Notes under the pieces: generated by a model | Databases searched by the model: none | What the model was told of the DNA's origin: nothing | The model's input: the letters and a program-made list of their open reading frames with translations, nothing else | NCBI GenBank assembly: GCA_013823635.1 | Contig: PNML01000016.1 | Coordinates: forward strand, 1 to 44,586 | Length of the DNA stretch: 44,586 nt | Reading direction: 5' to 3' | DNA from: Polaromonas sp. | GTDB lineage: Bacteria > Pseudomonadota > Gammaproteobacteria > Burkholderiales > Burkholderiaceae_C | Made by a program: the position numbers and the translations under genes | Part shown: one piece after another, positions 34,601 to 42,220 of the stretch | How positions within the stretch are numbered: position 1 is the stretch's first letter | Layout: every line of letters begins with the position of its first letter

Positions 34601-34798
34601 TTTGCGGGCCACTTCGGTTTCGAGCTGGGCCGGTGCCGCGCCGGGCAGCGCCGCGCTGATGGTGATGGTGGGCAGATCCAGGTCGGGGAAGTTCTGCACC
34701 TTCATGGCCTGAAAGCTCAGCAGCCCCGCGAAGGTCAGCATGACAAACAGCATCAAGGCCGGAATGGGGTTGCGGATGGACCAGGCGGACACGTTCAT
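31646..34798 (-). CDS. RND multidrug efflux permease (HAE-1 family)
   Basis: A 1050-residue inner-membrane proton-driven pump subunit of the AcrB/MexB type. It opens MNVSAWSIRNPIPALMLFVMLTFAGL and has the periplasmic porter segments, the TM4 Asp pair in VVGILVDDAIVEVENIERH (near residues 406-407, used in proton relay) and the C-terminal repeat with LIGLIMLMGIATKNSILLVEYAIV. Length is normal. It is last in a tetR-omf-mfp-rnd operon, separated from the adaptor gene by a 64-base gap holding a dispersed repeat. The substrate cannot be predicted here. Confidence 0.94.
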   Translation of the reverse strand: MNVSAWSIRNPIPALMLFVMLTFAGLLSFQAMKVQNFPDLDLPTITISAALPGAAPAQLETEVARKIENAVATLQGLKNISSKVQDGAVTVTAEFRLEKPVQEAVDDVRSAVQGVRSDLPADLRDPIVKKIDLAGQPVLAYTVRVPSMDDEALSWFVDNTVTKRLLSVRGVGAVTRVGGAERQVAVELDPARLLALGITAADVSRQLKQVQLESSGGRADLGGSEQPLRTLATVGSAQELAALQLSVGGGNPNLPPKRIRLDQVATVTDTVAEPRAAALLDGVPVVGFEVARSRGASEVEVGHAVRAALAELKATHPDMVLTEAFDFVTPVEEEFNGSMALLYEGAILAVLVVWLFLRDVRATFVSAVALPLSAIPAFIGMHYLGFSINVVTLLAMSLVVGILVDDAIVEVENIERHLRMGKTPFQAAMEAADEIGLAVIATTFTLIAVFLPTAFMSGVAGKFFKQFGWTAALAVFASLVVARMLTPMMAAYLMRRSKHEHQEPWWMPTYLRWAAWCLKHRFITALAALGFFVGSVLLIPLLPTGFIPPDDNSQTQVYLELAPGATLNDTLQAAESARQLLTQVKDVQSVYTTIGGGSAGTDPFAGGGAAETRKATLTIQLTPRGQRPRKQVIERDMREALSNLPGVRTKVGLGGSGEKYMLVLTGEDPLALGAAAAAVEKDLRTIQGLGSIASSAALVRQEVAIRPDFAAAADLGVTPASLSDTLRIATVGDYDAALPKLNLAQRQVPIVVKLASAARQDLALLSRLTVPGTHGPVQVGQVASLDITSGPAVIDRYNRSRNITFEVELSGMPLGDVTRLVQALPAVKQLPPGVKVVEIGDAEMMGELFASFGLAMLTGVLCIYIVLVLLFKAFLHPFTILAALPLSLGGAFVALLVVGKSFSMPSLIGLIMLMGIATKNSILLVEYAIVARRGNDGSDGHPVVAPMPRMDALLDACHKRARPIIMTTLAMGAGMLPIAVGWGAADASFRSPMAVAVIGGLITSTFLSLLVIPAVFTYVDDLAQWFGRVMGRLSGRAHAGAVGGLQTSGH

Positions 34799-34811
34799 GG
34801 CAACAACCCCA

Positions 34812-34872
34812 CGTTCAATAGCAAACTATTCATATCAGTAAAGCGATGGATGCATTTTTGATTCATTTTTTA
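34812..34872 (-). repeat. Dispersed repeat copy between the RND adaptor and permease genes
   Basis: On the minus strand ATCGCTT begins at 34847 and TGCTAT at 34823, a 24-base offset as in the other copies. It fills the gap between the adaptor stop and the permease start and is AT-rich. Confidence 0.6.
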
Positions 34873-36062
34873 TCCCCCGCTGCTGCCGACACGACCTTGA
34901 CCACGTCGCCGTCGCTCAGGAACCCCGCGCCCTGGCTGACCACCCGTGGCGCCGTGGCGGCGGCGGGCAAGCCGGACACCACCTCCACCCTGTCGCCCAC
35001 CCGCCGGCCCACCTGCACCTTGAGGCGCTGCACGCGCTGGCCCTGGGTGGCTTCGTCGGCCAGCACATACAGGTAGGTGAAGCCGTCACGGTTGACCACC
35101 GCCTGCTGCGGCACGGTGGTGGCCTGGGTTTGGCCCAGCGCCAGCTCGCCACTGGCGAACATGCCCGCCTTGATGGCAGCGGGCGTGCCCGGCAGCAAAT
35201 CCACATACACCAGGGCGGCGCGGGTTTGCGGGTCCACCGTGGGGCCCACCATGCGCACCTTGCCCTTGGCCACCGCACCGCTGGCGGCGGTGAGTGACAC
35301 GGCCTGCCCCACCTTGACGCGGTCCAGCTCGGCGGCGGGCACCTCGGCCCGCCACTCCAGGCGGCCCTGACGGATCAGGCGAAACAGCTCGGTGCCCGCG
35401 GGCAGCACCGCGCCCACCGTGGCACTGCGGGCCGACACCACGCCATGGTCGGGGGCCAGCACCTGGGTGTGCTTCAGCCGCAGGGTCTGCACCGCCAGGT
35501 TGGCCTGGGCCGACTCGACGCGTGCCTGCGCGGTGACGGCAGCGGTGGTGTACTGGGCAATCTGCTGTTCACTCATGGCCCCAGTGGCCTTGAGGCTGCG
35601 GGCGCGCTCGGCGTTGGCCTGGGCCTCGGCGGCGTTGGCCTGGGCTTCGGCCAGGGCGGCTTTGGCCTGGGCCAGCTCGGCCTTCACGCCCTCGGCATCC
35701 AACACGGCCAGGACCTGCCCGGCCTTGACGGTGTCGCCCACCTGGGCACGCACCTCGACCAGGCGCAAACCGTTGGCCTCGGTGCCCACGCTGGCCTCTT
35801 GCCAGGCGGCCACGCTGCCGTTGGCGGTGAGGGCGTGGGTCCAGGACACGGACTGGGGCGCTTCTGCCGTCACCGTCATGGCGGGTTTGGGGGCGCCGTT
35901 GGTCCCTTCGGCCGGGGCCTGGGCCTGGCTGCCCAGCGGCGACAGCAGCAAGGCCACCGCCACAGCCACCGCGCACAGGGCCAGCCCCGCCTGGGGGGAC
36001 GCGGCCCAGCGGCGGGCCTGCGCAGACAAAGAGGGGAAAAAAGCAGGGGATGGGGTGTGCAT
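34863..36062 (-). CDS. RND periplasmic adaptor (membrane fusion protein)
   Basis: A 399-residue adaptor that links the RND pump to its outer-membrane channel. It has an export signal (LALCAVAVAVALLLSPLGSQAQA), a lipoyl-type half (VEVRAQVGDTVKAGQVLAVLDAEGVKAELAQAKAAL), an Ala-rich coiled-coil hairpin (AKAALAEAQANAAEAQANAERARSLKATG), the second lipoyl half (VLAPDHGVVSARSATVGAVLPAG) and a beta-barrel domain. I chose the ATG at 36062 because GAGG lies 7 bases upstream; the ATG at 36068 is also possible. It follows the outer-membrane factor gene by 49 bases. Confidence 0.92.
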   Translation of the reverse strand: MHTPSPAFFPSLSAQARRWAASPQAGLALCAVAVAVALLLSPLGSQAQAPAEGTNGAPKPAMTVTAEAPQSVSWTHALTANGSVAAWQEASVGTEANGLRLVEVRAQVGDTVKAGQVLAVLDAEGVKAELAQAKAALAEAQANAAEAQANAERARSLKATGAMSEQQIAQYTTAAVTAQARVESAQANLAVQTLRLKHTQVLAPDHGVVSARSATVGAVLPAGTELFRLIRQGRLEWRAEVPAAELDRVKVGQAVSLTAASGAVAKGKVRMVGPTVDPQTRAALVYVDLLPGTPAAIKAGMFASGELALGQTQATTVPQQAVVNRDGFTYLYVLADEATQGQRVQRLKVQVGRRVGDRVEVVSGLPAAATAPRVVSQGAGFLSDGDVVKVVSAAAGDKK

Positions 36063-36111
36063 GGTCATGCCTCGGGCTCGGAAAAACGTGAAACGGGTGG
36101 GTGCGGGGTGT

Positions 36112-37584
36112 TCAAGGCTGTTCGGCGGACCAACCGCCACCCAGGGCTCGGTAGAGGTCCACCCAGGCCAGCAGGCGGTCGGTGTGCAGTTGCACCAGGG
36201 CCAGCTCGGCCGCCAGGGCGCTGCGGCGGGTGTCTTCCAGCTCCAGCAGACTGCCCAGGCCGGCACGGTGGCGGTCGGTGGCGGCTTGCAGGGCTTGCAC
36301 AAAACCCTGGGTGGCCACGGCGGCATCGGTCTGGCGGGCCCGGGTGCTCTCCAGCGCCAGCAAGGCTTGCTCCACCTCGCGCACGGCCTGGCGCACGGTG
36401 GCGCGGTACGCCACCACGGCCTCGTCGTAGGCGGCCTGCTGCACCTTCACCTGGCTGGCGCGGCGGCCCCCGTCCAGCCAGGGCACGCTGACCTGGAGGG
36501 GGCCGATGGACCAGGTCTGCCCGTCACCGCCAGCACCCCGTGTGGCCACGGTGCTCAGGCTGCCCACCAGGCTGAGCCGGGGGTATCGGTCGGCCTCGGC
36601 GCTGCCCACGTCGGCACTGGCCGCCGCCACGCCGCGCTGGGCGGCAAACACGTCCGGGCGCTGGGCCAGCAGTTGGGCGGGCACGCGCACGGGCAGGGCC
36701 AAGGCGTCGGGCGTCACCTCACCAGCGGGCACTGGCCTCGCGGCCTGTGGAACGTAGCGCGCCGGTGGCGTGTCGCCCAGCTGCTGGCGCAGGGTGGCGG
36801 GGTCCACCGCGGCGAGTGCGGCCAGGCCTTGCAGCGCGGCATCGCACTGCGCACGCTGCTGGGTGGTGTTCATGCGGCCCTGGGCGGCGCTGGCCTGGGT
36901 GAGCGCGGCGTTGGCTGCCGATTCAAAACCCGCCCGAGCCCGGTCCTGGGTGAGGCGGGCGATGGCTTCGCGGGCCTCGGCATCGGCGCGGGTGATGCGC
37001 AAGGCCTGCTGGCACAGCCGGTATTGGGTGTATTGGCGGGCCACCTCGGCGGCCACGGCCACCCGGGCTTCGTGCCACTGGGCCTGGCTGGCTTGCAGGC
37101 GCTGGTCGGCGGCGGTGGCCTGGGCCTGCTGGCCACCCCACAGGTCGGCCTCCCAGGCCACTTGCAGGCCGGCGCTGGCCTGGGTGAGTGCAGCGGTGTC
37201 CACCAGACCGACGGCCCGCACGACGCCCGCACTGGCGCTCAGGGCCGGGCTGCCAGCGGCGCCCGCTGCGACCACGGCATGGCGCGCCTGGGCCACGCGG
37301 GTGGCGGCGGCGGCCACACTGGGGCTGGCCTGCTGGGCGCTGGCCTGCACGCTGACCAGCAGCGGGTCATCCCAGCGCTGCCACCAGGCCAACAGCTGCT
37401 GCGTTTGGCCACCGTGTGCCGCGAAGCTGGGCTGGGGCTGGCCATGCTGCCAGGCGGTGGGCGACGCGGCCACCACCTCGGGAGCGGGGGTGGTGACGGC
37501 ACAGGCCCCCAGCCACAGGGGCAGGCTGGCCAGCAGCCAGCGGCGGCCAGGTTGGGCGTACGGGCGGTTCAAGGCGGGTTTCAT
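36112..37584 (-). CDS. Outer-membrane efflux factor, NodT/OprM family
   Basis: A 490-residue TolC-like channel protein that completes the tripartite efflux pump. The N-terminus is a lipoprotein signal (LLASLPLWLGACAV, lipobox LGAC), followed by two repeats of the outer-membrane efflux domain with WWQRWDDPLLVSVQASAQQAS and DVFAAQRGVAAASADVGSAEADRYPRLSLVGSL. The start overlaps the tetR stop by 4 bases, so regulator and channel are translationally coupled. Confidence 0.92.
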   Translation of the reverse strand: MKPALNRPYAQPGRRWLLASLPLWLGACAVTTPAPEVVAASPTAWQHGQPQPSFAAHGGQTQQLLAWWQRWDDPLLVSVQASAQQASPSVAAAATRVAQARHAVVAAGAAGSPALSASAGVVRAVGLVDTAALTQASAGLQVAWEADLWGGQQAQATAADQRLQASQAQWHEARVAVAAEVARQYTQYRLCQQALRITRADAEAREAIARLTQDRARAGFESAANAALTQASAAQGRMNTTQQRAQCDAALQGLAALAAVDPATLRQQLGDTPPARYVPQAARPVPAGEVTPDALALPVRVPAQLLAQRPDVFAAQRGVAAASADVGSAEADRYPRLSLVGSLSTVATRGAGGDGQTWSIGPLQVSVPWLDGGRRASQVKVQQAAYDEAVVAYRATVRQAVREVEQALLALESTRARQTDAAVATQGFVQALQAATDRHRAGLGSLLELEDTRRSALAAELALVQLHTDRLLAWVDLYRALGGGWSAEQP

Positions 37585-38276
37585 GCGGTGCTTTCGGTGG
37601 GGCGGACGGACTGGCGGCGCTGGCGCTCCACCTCGACCATGGCCAGGGCGTTGTCCACCATGCGGGCGGTCCAGTCGTCAATGGCCTGGGGGCTCGCGGT
37701 CAGGCCGGGGCGAATGGCGTGGATGACGTCGCGGCCAATGAACAGGAACACCCCCTGGCTGACGATGGCAAAGGCCAGGCGGTGCAGGTCGTCGTCGGGG
37801 GTTGGCACCTGCAGGTGGCGGCACAGCACCTCCAGCAGGGCTTCGTGGTAAGGGCGGAAGCTGCCGTCGATTTCCTCGGCCCACAAACCGGTGGGCTCCA
37901 CCATTTCACGCATGTGCAGCCGCGTGCACAGCTGCACGGCTTCGCCCTCCTTGAGTGGGAGGGCGTAACCCAGGAACAGGCCTTGCAGCGCCGCCTTGAG
38001 GGTCATGGCAGGGTCGGAGAACAGCACGATGTCGTCCTTGGGGCTGCCCATGGGCTCGGTGAACACGGCGCGGTACAGGCCTTGTTTGTCCCCAAAGTAG
38101 TAGCTGATGGCGCCCACATTCACCTGGGCGGCAGCGGCAATTTCACGGACGGAGGTTTTGGCAAAACCCTGTTCGGCAAACAGGCGCAACGCGGCCATCA
38201 ACAGCCGCTGGCGGGCAGCTTCGGTGTCGGCATCGGCGCGGGCCGGGGGTGCGGTGGCATCGGTCATGGCGGGCAT
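37581..38276 (-). CDS. TetR-family repressor of the efflux operon
   Basis: A 231-residue TetR-type regulator. The N-terminal DNA-binding domain is clear: RLLMAALRLFAEQGFAKTSVREIAAAAQVNVGAISYYFGDKQGLYRAVF. The C-terminal ligand domain resembles the CerR/DUF1956 group (LFLGYALPLKEGEAVQLCTRLHMREMVEPTGL). It is the first gene of the efflux operon and its promoter region holds a 24-bp palindrome, so autorepression and repression of the pump are likely. ATGs at 38276 and 38267 are both possible; neither has a clear ribosome binding site. Confidence 0.9.
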   Translation of the reverse strand: MPAMTDATAPPARADADTEAARQRLLMAALRLFAEQGFAKTSVREIAAAAQVNVGAISYYFGDKQGLYRAVFTEPMGSPKDDIVLFSDPAMTLKAALQGLFLGYALPLKEGEAVQLCTRLHMREMVEPTGLWAEEIDGSFRPYHEALLEVLCRHLQVPTPDDDLHRLAFAIVSQGVFLFIGRDVIHAIRPGLTASPQAIDDWTARMVDNALAMVEVERQRRQSVRPTESTA

Positions 38277-38281
38277 TGTGC

Positions 38282-38305
38282 ATTCAATCAAACGTTTGAC
38301 TGAAT
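38282..38305. promoter_or_regulatory. Palindromic operator in front of the tetR-efflux operon
   Basis: A 24-bp palindrome with one mismatched pair: left arm ATTCAATCAAAC, right arm GTTTGACTGAAT, centred between 38293 and 38294. It lies 6 bases upstream of the TetR start codon. The core TCAAACGTTTGA is the size and symmetry expected for a TetR dimer site. Confidence 0.7.
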
Positions 38306-38349
38306 TTTATCCACCACAAAACCCCCAGCCTGTTGGGGTTACATGTTTC

Positions 38350-38410
38350 CAATCAAAAAAAGCGATCAGCGCTTTATCCAACTGGATTTTCAGCTATGGA
38401 ATTTGAAATA
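38350..38410 (+). repeat. Dispersed repeat copy at the 3' end of the CoA-transferase fusion gene
   Basis: AGCGCTT at 38368-38374 and AGCTAT at 38392-38397, again a 24-base offset. The fusion gene reads into it from the other side, so its last codons and stop (TAA, 38376-38374 on the minus strand) are repeat sequence. Confidence 0.6.
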
Positions 38411-40581
38411 CCCAGTTCGGCCAACAGCTCGGCGTTGTGCTCCCCCAGGCGCGGGGGCGACAGCCGCACGCCCAGGCGTTGGCCGCTCAGCGTCAGGGGC
38501 AGCAGCACGGTGGGGGCACTGCGCCCGTCGGGCAGGGTGATGGGCGCAAGGGCGCCCGTGGCCAGCAGGTGGGGGTCTTGCAGCAGGTCGTGCGGGCGGG
38601 TGATGGGGGCAAACGGCAGGGCGTTGCTCTCGAACAGCGCGGCCAGCTCGGTGGCGCTGCGGGGGGCCAGGCGCTCGCGCAGCACGGGCATGAGCCAGTC
38701 GCGGGCACGCACGCGGTCGTTGTTGGTGCGCAGGCGGGCATCGGCCTTCAGGTCGGGCAAGTCCAGTGCGTCGCAGAAGGTGGCCCAGGCGCCGTCGCTG
38801 ACCACGGCCAGGAATATCTGCTCGCCCCCCTGCACCTGGAAGACGTCGTACACGCCCCAGGCGGAAATGCGCGCGGGCATGGGCGCGGCAGGCTGGCCGG
38901 TGACGGCGAACTGCATCATGTGCTGGGCCACCAGCAGCACGTTGTTCTCGAACAGGGCGCTGTTGACCTCCTGGCCCAGCCCCGTGCGTTCGCGCTGGGC
39001 CAGTGCCGCCATGGCGCCCACGGCACCAAACACGCCGCCCATGATGTCGTTCACGCTGGCACCCGCCCGCAGCGGGTCGCCGGGGCGCCCGGTCATGTAG
39101 GCCAGGCCGCCCATCATCTGCACCACCTCGTCCAGCGCGGTGCGGTGGTCATACGGCCCGGGCAAAAAGCCTTTGTGGCTGACGTAAATCAGGCGCGGGT
39201 TCAAGGCCTTCAGGCTCTCATGGTCCAAGCCCAGCTTGGCCATGGTGCCGGGTTTGAAGTTTTCGATGAGCACATCGGCCGTGGCCAAGAGCTGGCGCAC
39301 CGCAGCCAGGCCCTCGGGGGTCTGCAGGTCCAGCGCCAGGCTTTTTTTGTTGCGGTTGAACAGCGGAAAAAACCCCGCCCCCGAACCGATGAGCTGGCGC
39401 GTGGCATCGCCCTGGCGACCCGGCCCCACGGGCTCGACCTTGATGACCTCGGCCCCCAGGTCGGCCAGCACCAGGCCACAGGCGGGGCCCATGACCATGT
39501 GGGTGAACTCCACCACCCTCAGCCCTTGGTAGGGCAAACCACTGGCTGGCTGTGCCGGGCCGCTGGCGACGGGTGCGGGCACTGCCGGGGCAGCAACCAC
39601 CTGCGGCGCAGGCCCGGTTGCGGGCGCGCGCTCGGGCCAGCCCAGCGGCAACCCGGCGGCGGGCAACATGCCGTACAGCGCCTCGCCCGGCAGTCCGTCG
39701 GCCAATGGCTGGCGGGCGGCCAGCAGGCGGGGCAGGTCCACGCCGGTGGACACGCCCATGGCCTCGAACATGAAGACCAGGTCCTCCGTCACCACGTTGC
39801 CGCTGGCACCCGGGGCATGGGGGCAGCCGCCCAGGCCGCCCAGCGACGCGTCGAACACCCGCACCCCCACATCAAACGCGGCCAGGCAGTTGGCCAGACC
39901 CAGGCCGCGCGTGTTGTGCATGTGAGCCGCACCCGCGTGACGCCCAATTTCGGCGCGCAGGCGCTGGAACAGGCGGCGCGTTTGCGCCGGGTTGGCCATG
40001 CCGGTGGTGTCGCTCAGGCCCACCTCGGCAACCCCGGCCTGCACACAGGCCAGGGCCAGGCGCAGCACGTCGTCCTCGGGCACGGGGCCCTGCAAGGTGC
40101 AGCCGAACGCGGTGGAAATGCCCACCTCCAGTGGCACCGGGGGCGTTTGTTGGGCGCACAGGCGGGCGATGGCGCGCACCACCTCCACCATGTCGGCGGG
40201 CGTCTGTCGCACATTGGCCAACGAATGCGCGCGGCTGGCCGACACCGGCACCGTGAGCTTGTGCACCCCGGCAGCCAGCGCCGCCTGCGCGCCTTTCAGG
40301 TTGGGCACCAGGGCCATGACCGTGAGGTCGGCGTGGGTGCGGGCATGGCGCACCACCTCGGCCGTGTCGGCCATCTGGGGCAGGTGGCTGGCGGGCACGA
40401 ACGAGCCCACCTCGATCTCGCGCAGACCGGCGGCCACCAGCGCATCCACCCAGCGGCACTTGTCTGCCGTGGGCATGGTGCGCGCCACGGACTGCAGCCC
40501 GTCGCGCGGGCCCACCTCACTGATGAGCACCTGGGACTTGGGGGAATGGGCTGGGGTCTGGGCAAGGATCGGTTCGGACAT
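38374..40581 (-). CDS. Fused hydroxymethylglutaryl-CoA lyase and class III CoA-transferase
   Basis: A 735-residue two-domain enzyme. Residues 1 to about 315 are an HMG-CoA lyase: EVGPRDGLQS near the start and the signature GLGGCPHAPGASGNVVTEDLVFM with the catalytic Cys. A Pro/Ala-rich linker (about 315-350) leads to a CaiB/BaiF-type CoA-transferase (about 350-735) with LRVVEFTHMVMGPACGLVLADLGAEVIKVEP and RAGASVNDIMGG, whose Asp is the expected covalent residue. HMG-CoA lyase cleaves HMG-CoA to acetyl-CoA and acetoacetate in leucine breakdown; the transferase could form the CoA ester of a dicarboxylate from succinyl-CoA, so the fusion may activate and cleave one substrate. The ATG at 40581 was chosen over an upstream start lacking support. 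No frame break is visible. Confidence 0.9.
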   Translation of the reverse strand: MSEPILAQTPAHSPKSQVLISEVGPRDGLQSVARTMPTADKCRWVDALVAAGLREIEVGSFVPASHLPQMADTAEVVRHARTHADLTVMALVPNLKGAQAALAAGVHKLTVPVSASRAHSLANVRQTPADMVEVVRAIARLCAQQTPPVPLEVGISTAFGCTLQGPVPEDDVLRLALACVQAGVAEVGLSDTTGMANPAQTRRLFQRLRAEIGRHAGAAHMHNTRGLGLANCLAAFDVGVRVFDASLGGLGGCPHAPGASGNVVTEDLVFMFEAMGVSTGVDLPRLLAARQPLADGLPGEALYGMLPAAGLPLGWPERAPATGPAPQVVAAPAVPAPVASGPAQPASGLPYQGLRVVEFTHMVMGPACGLVLADLGAEVIKVEPVGPGRQGDATRQLIGSGAGFFPLFNRNKKSLALDLQTPEGLAAVRQLLATADVLIENFKPGTMAKLGLDHESLKALNPRLIYVSHKGFLPGPYDHRTALDEVVQMMGGLAYMTGRPGDPLRAGASVNDIMGGVFGAVGAMAALAQRERTGLGQEVNSALFENNVLLVAQHMMQFAVTGQPAAPMPARISAWGVYDVFQVQGGEQIFLAVVSDGAWATFCDALDLPDLKADARLRTNNDRVRARDWLMPVLRERLAPRSATELAALFESNALPFAPITRPHDLLQDPHLLATGALAPITLPDGRSAPTVLLPLTLSGQRLGVRLSPPRLGEHNAELLAELGISNSIAENPVG

Positions 40582-40688
40582 GCGGCCATTTTGCGGGATG
40601 GCCACGCTGGCGGCCCCGCAAGGCGCACAATGCACTGGCACGTTCATTGCTCTTGTGCCGGGCCCCTCTCATTCCAAGGCACTCCCAC

Positions 40689-41558
40689 ATGGTTCGCATT
40701 CAATTTTCCATCGACCTGCAGTACGAGGTCGGTTTCCCGGGGGCCGATTTCATCTTCAACCTGCAGGCCGCCCGCACCCGCCAACAAACCGTGATCAGCG
40801 AGCAGCTGACGCTCAGCCAGACCCTGCCCACGCTGTCGCACACCGACGCCATCACCCACGCCCGCACCCTGCGCCTGTCGGCGCAGCCGGGGCCGCTGCG
40901 CGTGAGCTACCAGGGCACCGTGGACCTGAACCACCACTGTGCCGACCCGCAGGCGGTGCCCGAGGTGCCGGTGGCCAGGCTGCCGGCAGAGGTGCTGTCT
41001 TTCCTGTACCCCAGCCGCTACTGCCAGTCGGACCGGTTGGGCAACCTGGCCATGGCGCAGTTTGGCCACCTGCCCCACGGCTACCTGCGGGTGCAGGCCA
41101 TCCGTGACTGGGTGCAGTCGCAGGTGAAGTTCAAGTCCAACACCAGCAACTCCATGACCTCGGCCATCGACACGCTGACCGACCGCGTCGGTGTGTGCCG
41201 GGACTTTGCCCACCTGATGATTGCCATCTGCCGCGCGCTGAACATCCCCGCGCGCTTCACCACGGGCATTGACTACGGGGCCGACCCGGCCCTGGGACCG
41301 CCCGATTTCCATGCCTATGTGGAGGTGTACCTGGGCCACCGCTGGTATGTGTTTGACCCATCGGGCACCGCCATTCCCATGGGCTTCATCCGCATTGGCA
41401 CCGGGCGGGACGCGGCAGACGTGTCGTTTGCCACCATTTTTGGGCCTGTCAGCTCGCTGCCGCCACTGATACAGATCAGCGCACTGACCCACCCCGACGC
41501 CAGCTGGCAGTCACCCGTTCACCGGGATGACGCCTTGTCCACCGACGGCCTGCCCTGA
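40689..41558 (+). CDS. Transglutaminase-like cysteine protease family protein
   Basis: A 289-residue cytosolic-looking protein of the bacterial transglutaminase-like superfamily. An N-terminal beta-rich domain (about residues 1-130, VRIQFSIDLQYEVGFPGADFIFNLQA) precedes the catalytic core. The Cys-His-Asp triad is visible in GVCRDFAHLMIAICRALNIPAR, PDFHAYVEVYLGHRW and WYVFDPSGTA. Related proteins are often encoded with circularly permuted ATP-grasp and alpha-E proteins; none is here. The start at 40689 gives the usual MVRIQFSIDLQYEV opening. Confidence 0.88.
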   Translation: MVRIQFSIDLQYEVGFPGADFIFNLQAARTRQQTVISEQLTLSQTLPTLSHTDAITHARTLRLSAQPGPLRVSYQGTVDLNHHCADPQAVPEVPVARLPAEVLSFLYPSRYCQSDRLGNLAMAQFGHLPHGYLRVQAIRDWVQSQVKFKSNTSNSMTSAIDTLTDRVGVCRDFAHLMIAICRALNIPARFTTGIDYGADPALGPPDFHAYVEVYLGHRWYVFDPSGTAIPMGFIRIGTGRDAADVSFATIFGPVSSLPPLIQISALTHPDASWQSPVHRDDALSTDGLP

Positions 41559-41576
41559 GCCGCGGCGGCACCCGCC

Positions 41577-42113
41577 TCAGACGTAACCCACCACCTGCGG
41601 TTGGTGACGCAGGTGCAGGGCCAGGGCCAGCGCGTCCATGCGGTTGCTGTGGCGGCTGAGGATGGTGTAGGCCAGCGGCAGGTACTCAGCCTCTTCAAAC
41701 CGGGCGTGGGCTGAGTACTGGGCCACCAGTTTGGCCACGGCTTCGGTGGGCACACTGGCGTCCTGCCCCTTGGCGGCGCGCTTGAGGTGGGGCTCCAGCA
41801 GCTTCCACTGGGCTTCCAGGTCGCGGTGCTCGCGCGTGAGCTTTTCGGCAATCTGCTTCACCTGGTCTCGTTCCGCACCGGGGGTGGCGCTGGCCTGCAC
41901 GGCGGGAAACAGCTCGCGCTCTTCTTCAGAGTGGTGTTCGTAAATGGCTTCGCGGAAAAAATCCAGCATTTGCTGGGCCGACTGGCGGGCGCGGTTGGCC
42001 GCGTCCATCAGCTCGGGCAGGTCACCCAGTTGGTCAAGCTTGTTCAATATGCCGACGTGGCACTGGGAAAAATCCTGGATGGGGGAAGAGGAAGCGGCAA
42101 TGGAGGAAGTCAT
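41577..42113 (-). CDS. Hemerythrin-like HHE domain protein
   Basis: A 178-residue helical protein with the hemerythrin HHE pattern: FSQCHVGILNKLDQL, YEHHSEEERELFPAV, LTREHRDLEAQW and YSAHARFEEAEYLPLA provide His and Glu residues for a di-iron centre. Such proteins bind oxygen, nitric oxide or act in iron and redox stress. The ATG at 42113 has AAGG 8 bases upstream. It converges on the transglutaminase-like gene. No regulatory site was recognised. Confidence 0.85.
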   Translation of the reverse strand: MTSSIAASSSPIQDFSQCHVGILNKLDQLGDLPELMDAANRARQSAQQMLDFFREAIYEHHSEEERELFPAVQASATPGAERDQVKQIAEKLTREHRDLEAQWKLLEPHLKRAAKGQDASVPTEAVAKLVAQYSAHARFEEAEYLPLAYTILSRHSNRMDALALALHLRHQPQVVGYV

Positions 42114-42220
42114 GACGGGTGCCTTGGTTGGCGAACAGAGAACGCACTGGGGCCACAGTCTGAGGGAGGGGCCATGCGCGACCATTGATCCACATCAAAA
42201 TCCCGGTTCTGGCTCGGGGC

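Noticed and set aside
31925..34861. A 978-codon open frame on the plus strand opposite the RND permease
   Set aside because: It is antisense to a clear RND permease and its translation is His/Gln/Gly-rich without any domain; a by-product of high GC codon use.
38437..40794. A 785-codon plus-strand open frame opposite the HMG-CoA lyase/CoA-transferase fusion
   Set aside because: Antisense shadow of a gene with both enzyme signatures intact; low-complexity His/Gln/Gly-rich translation.
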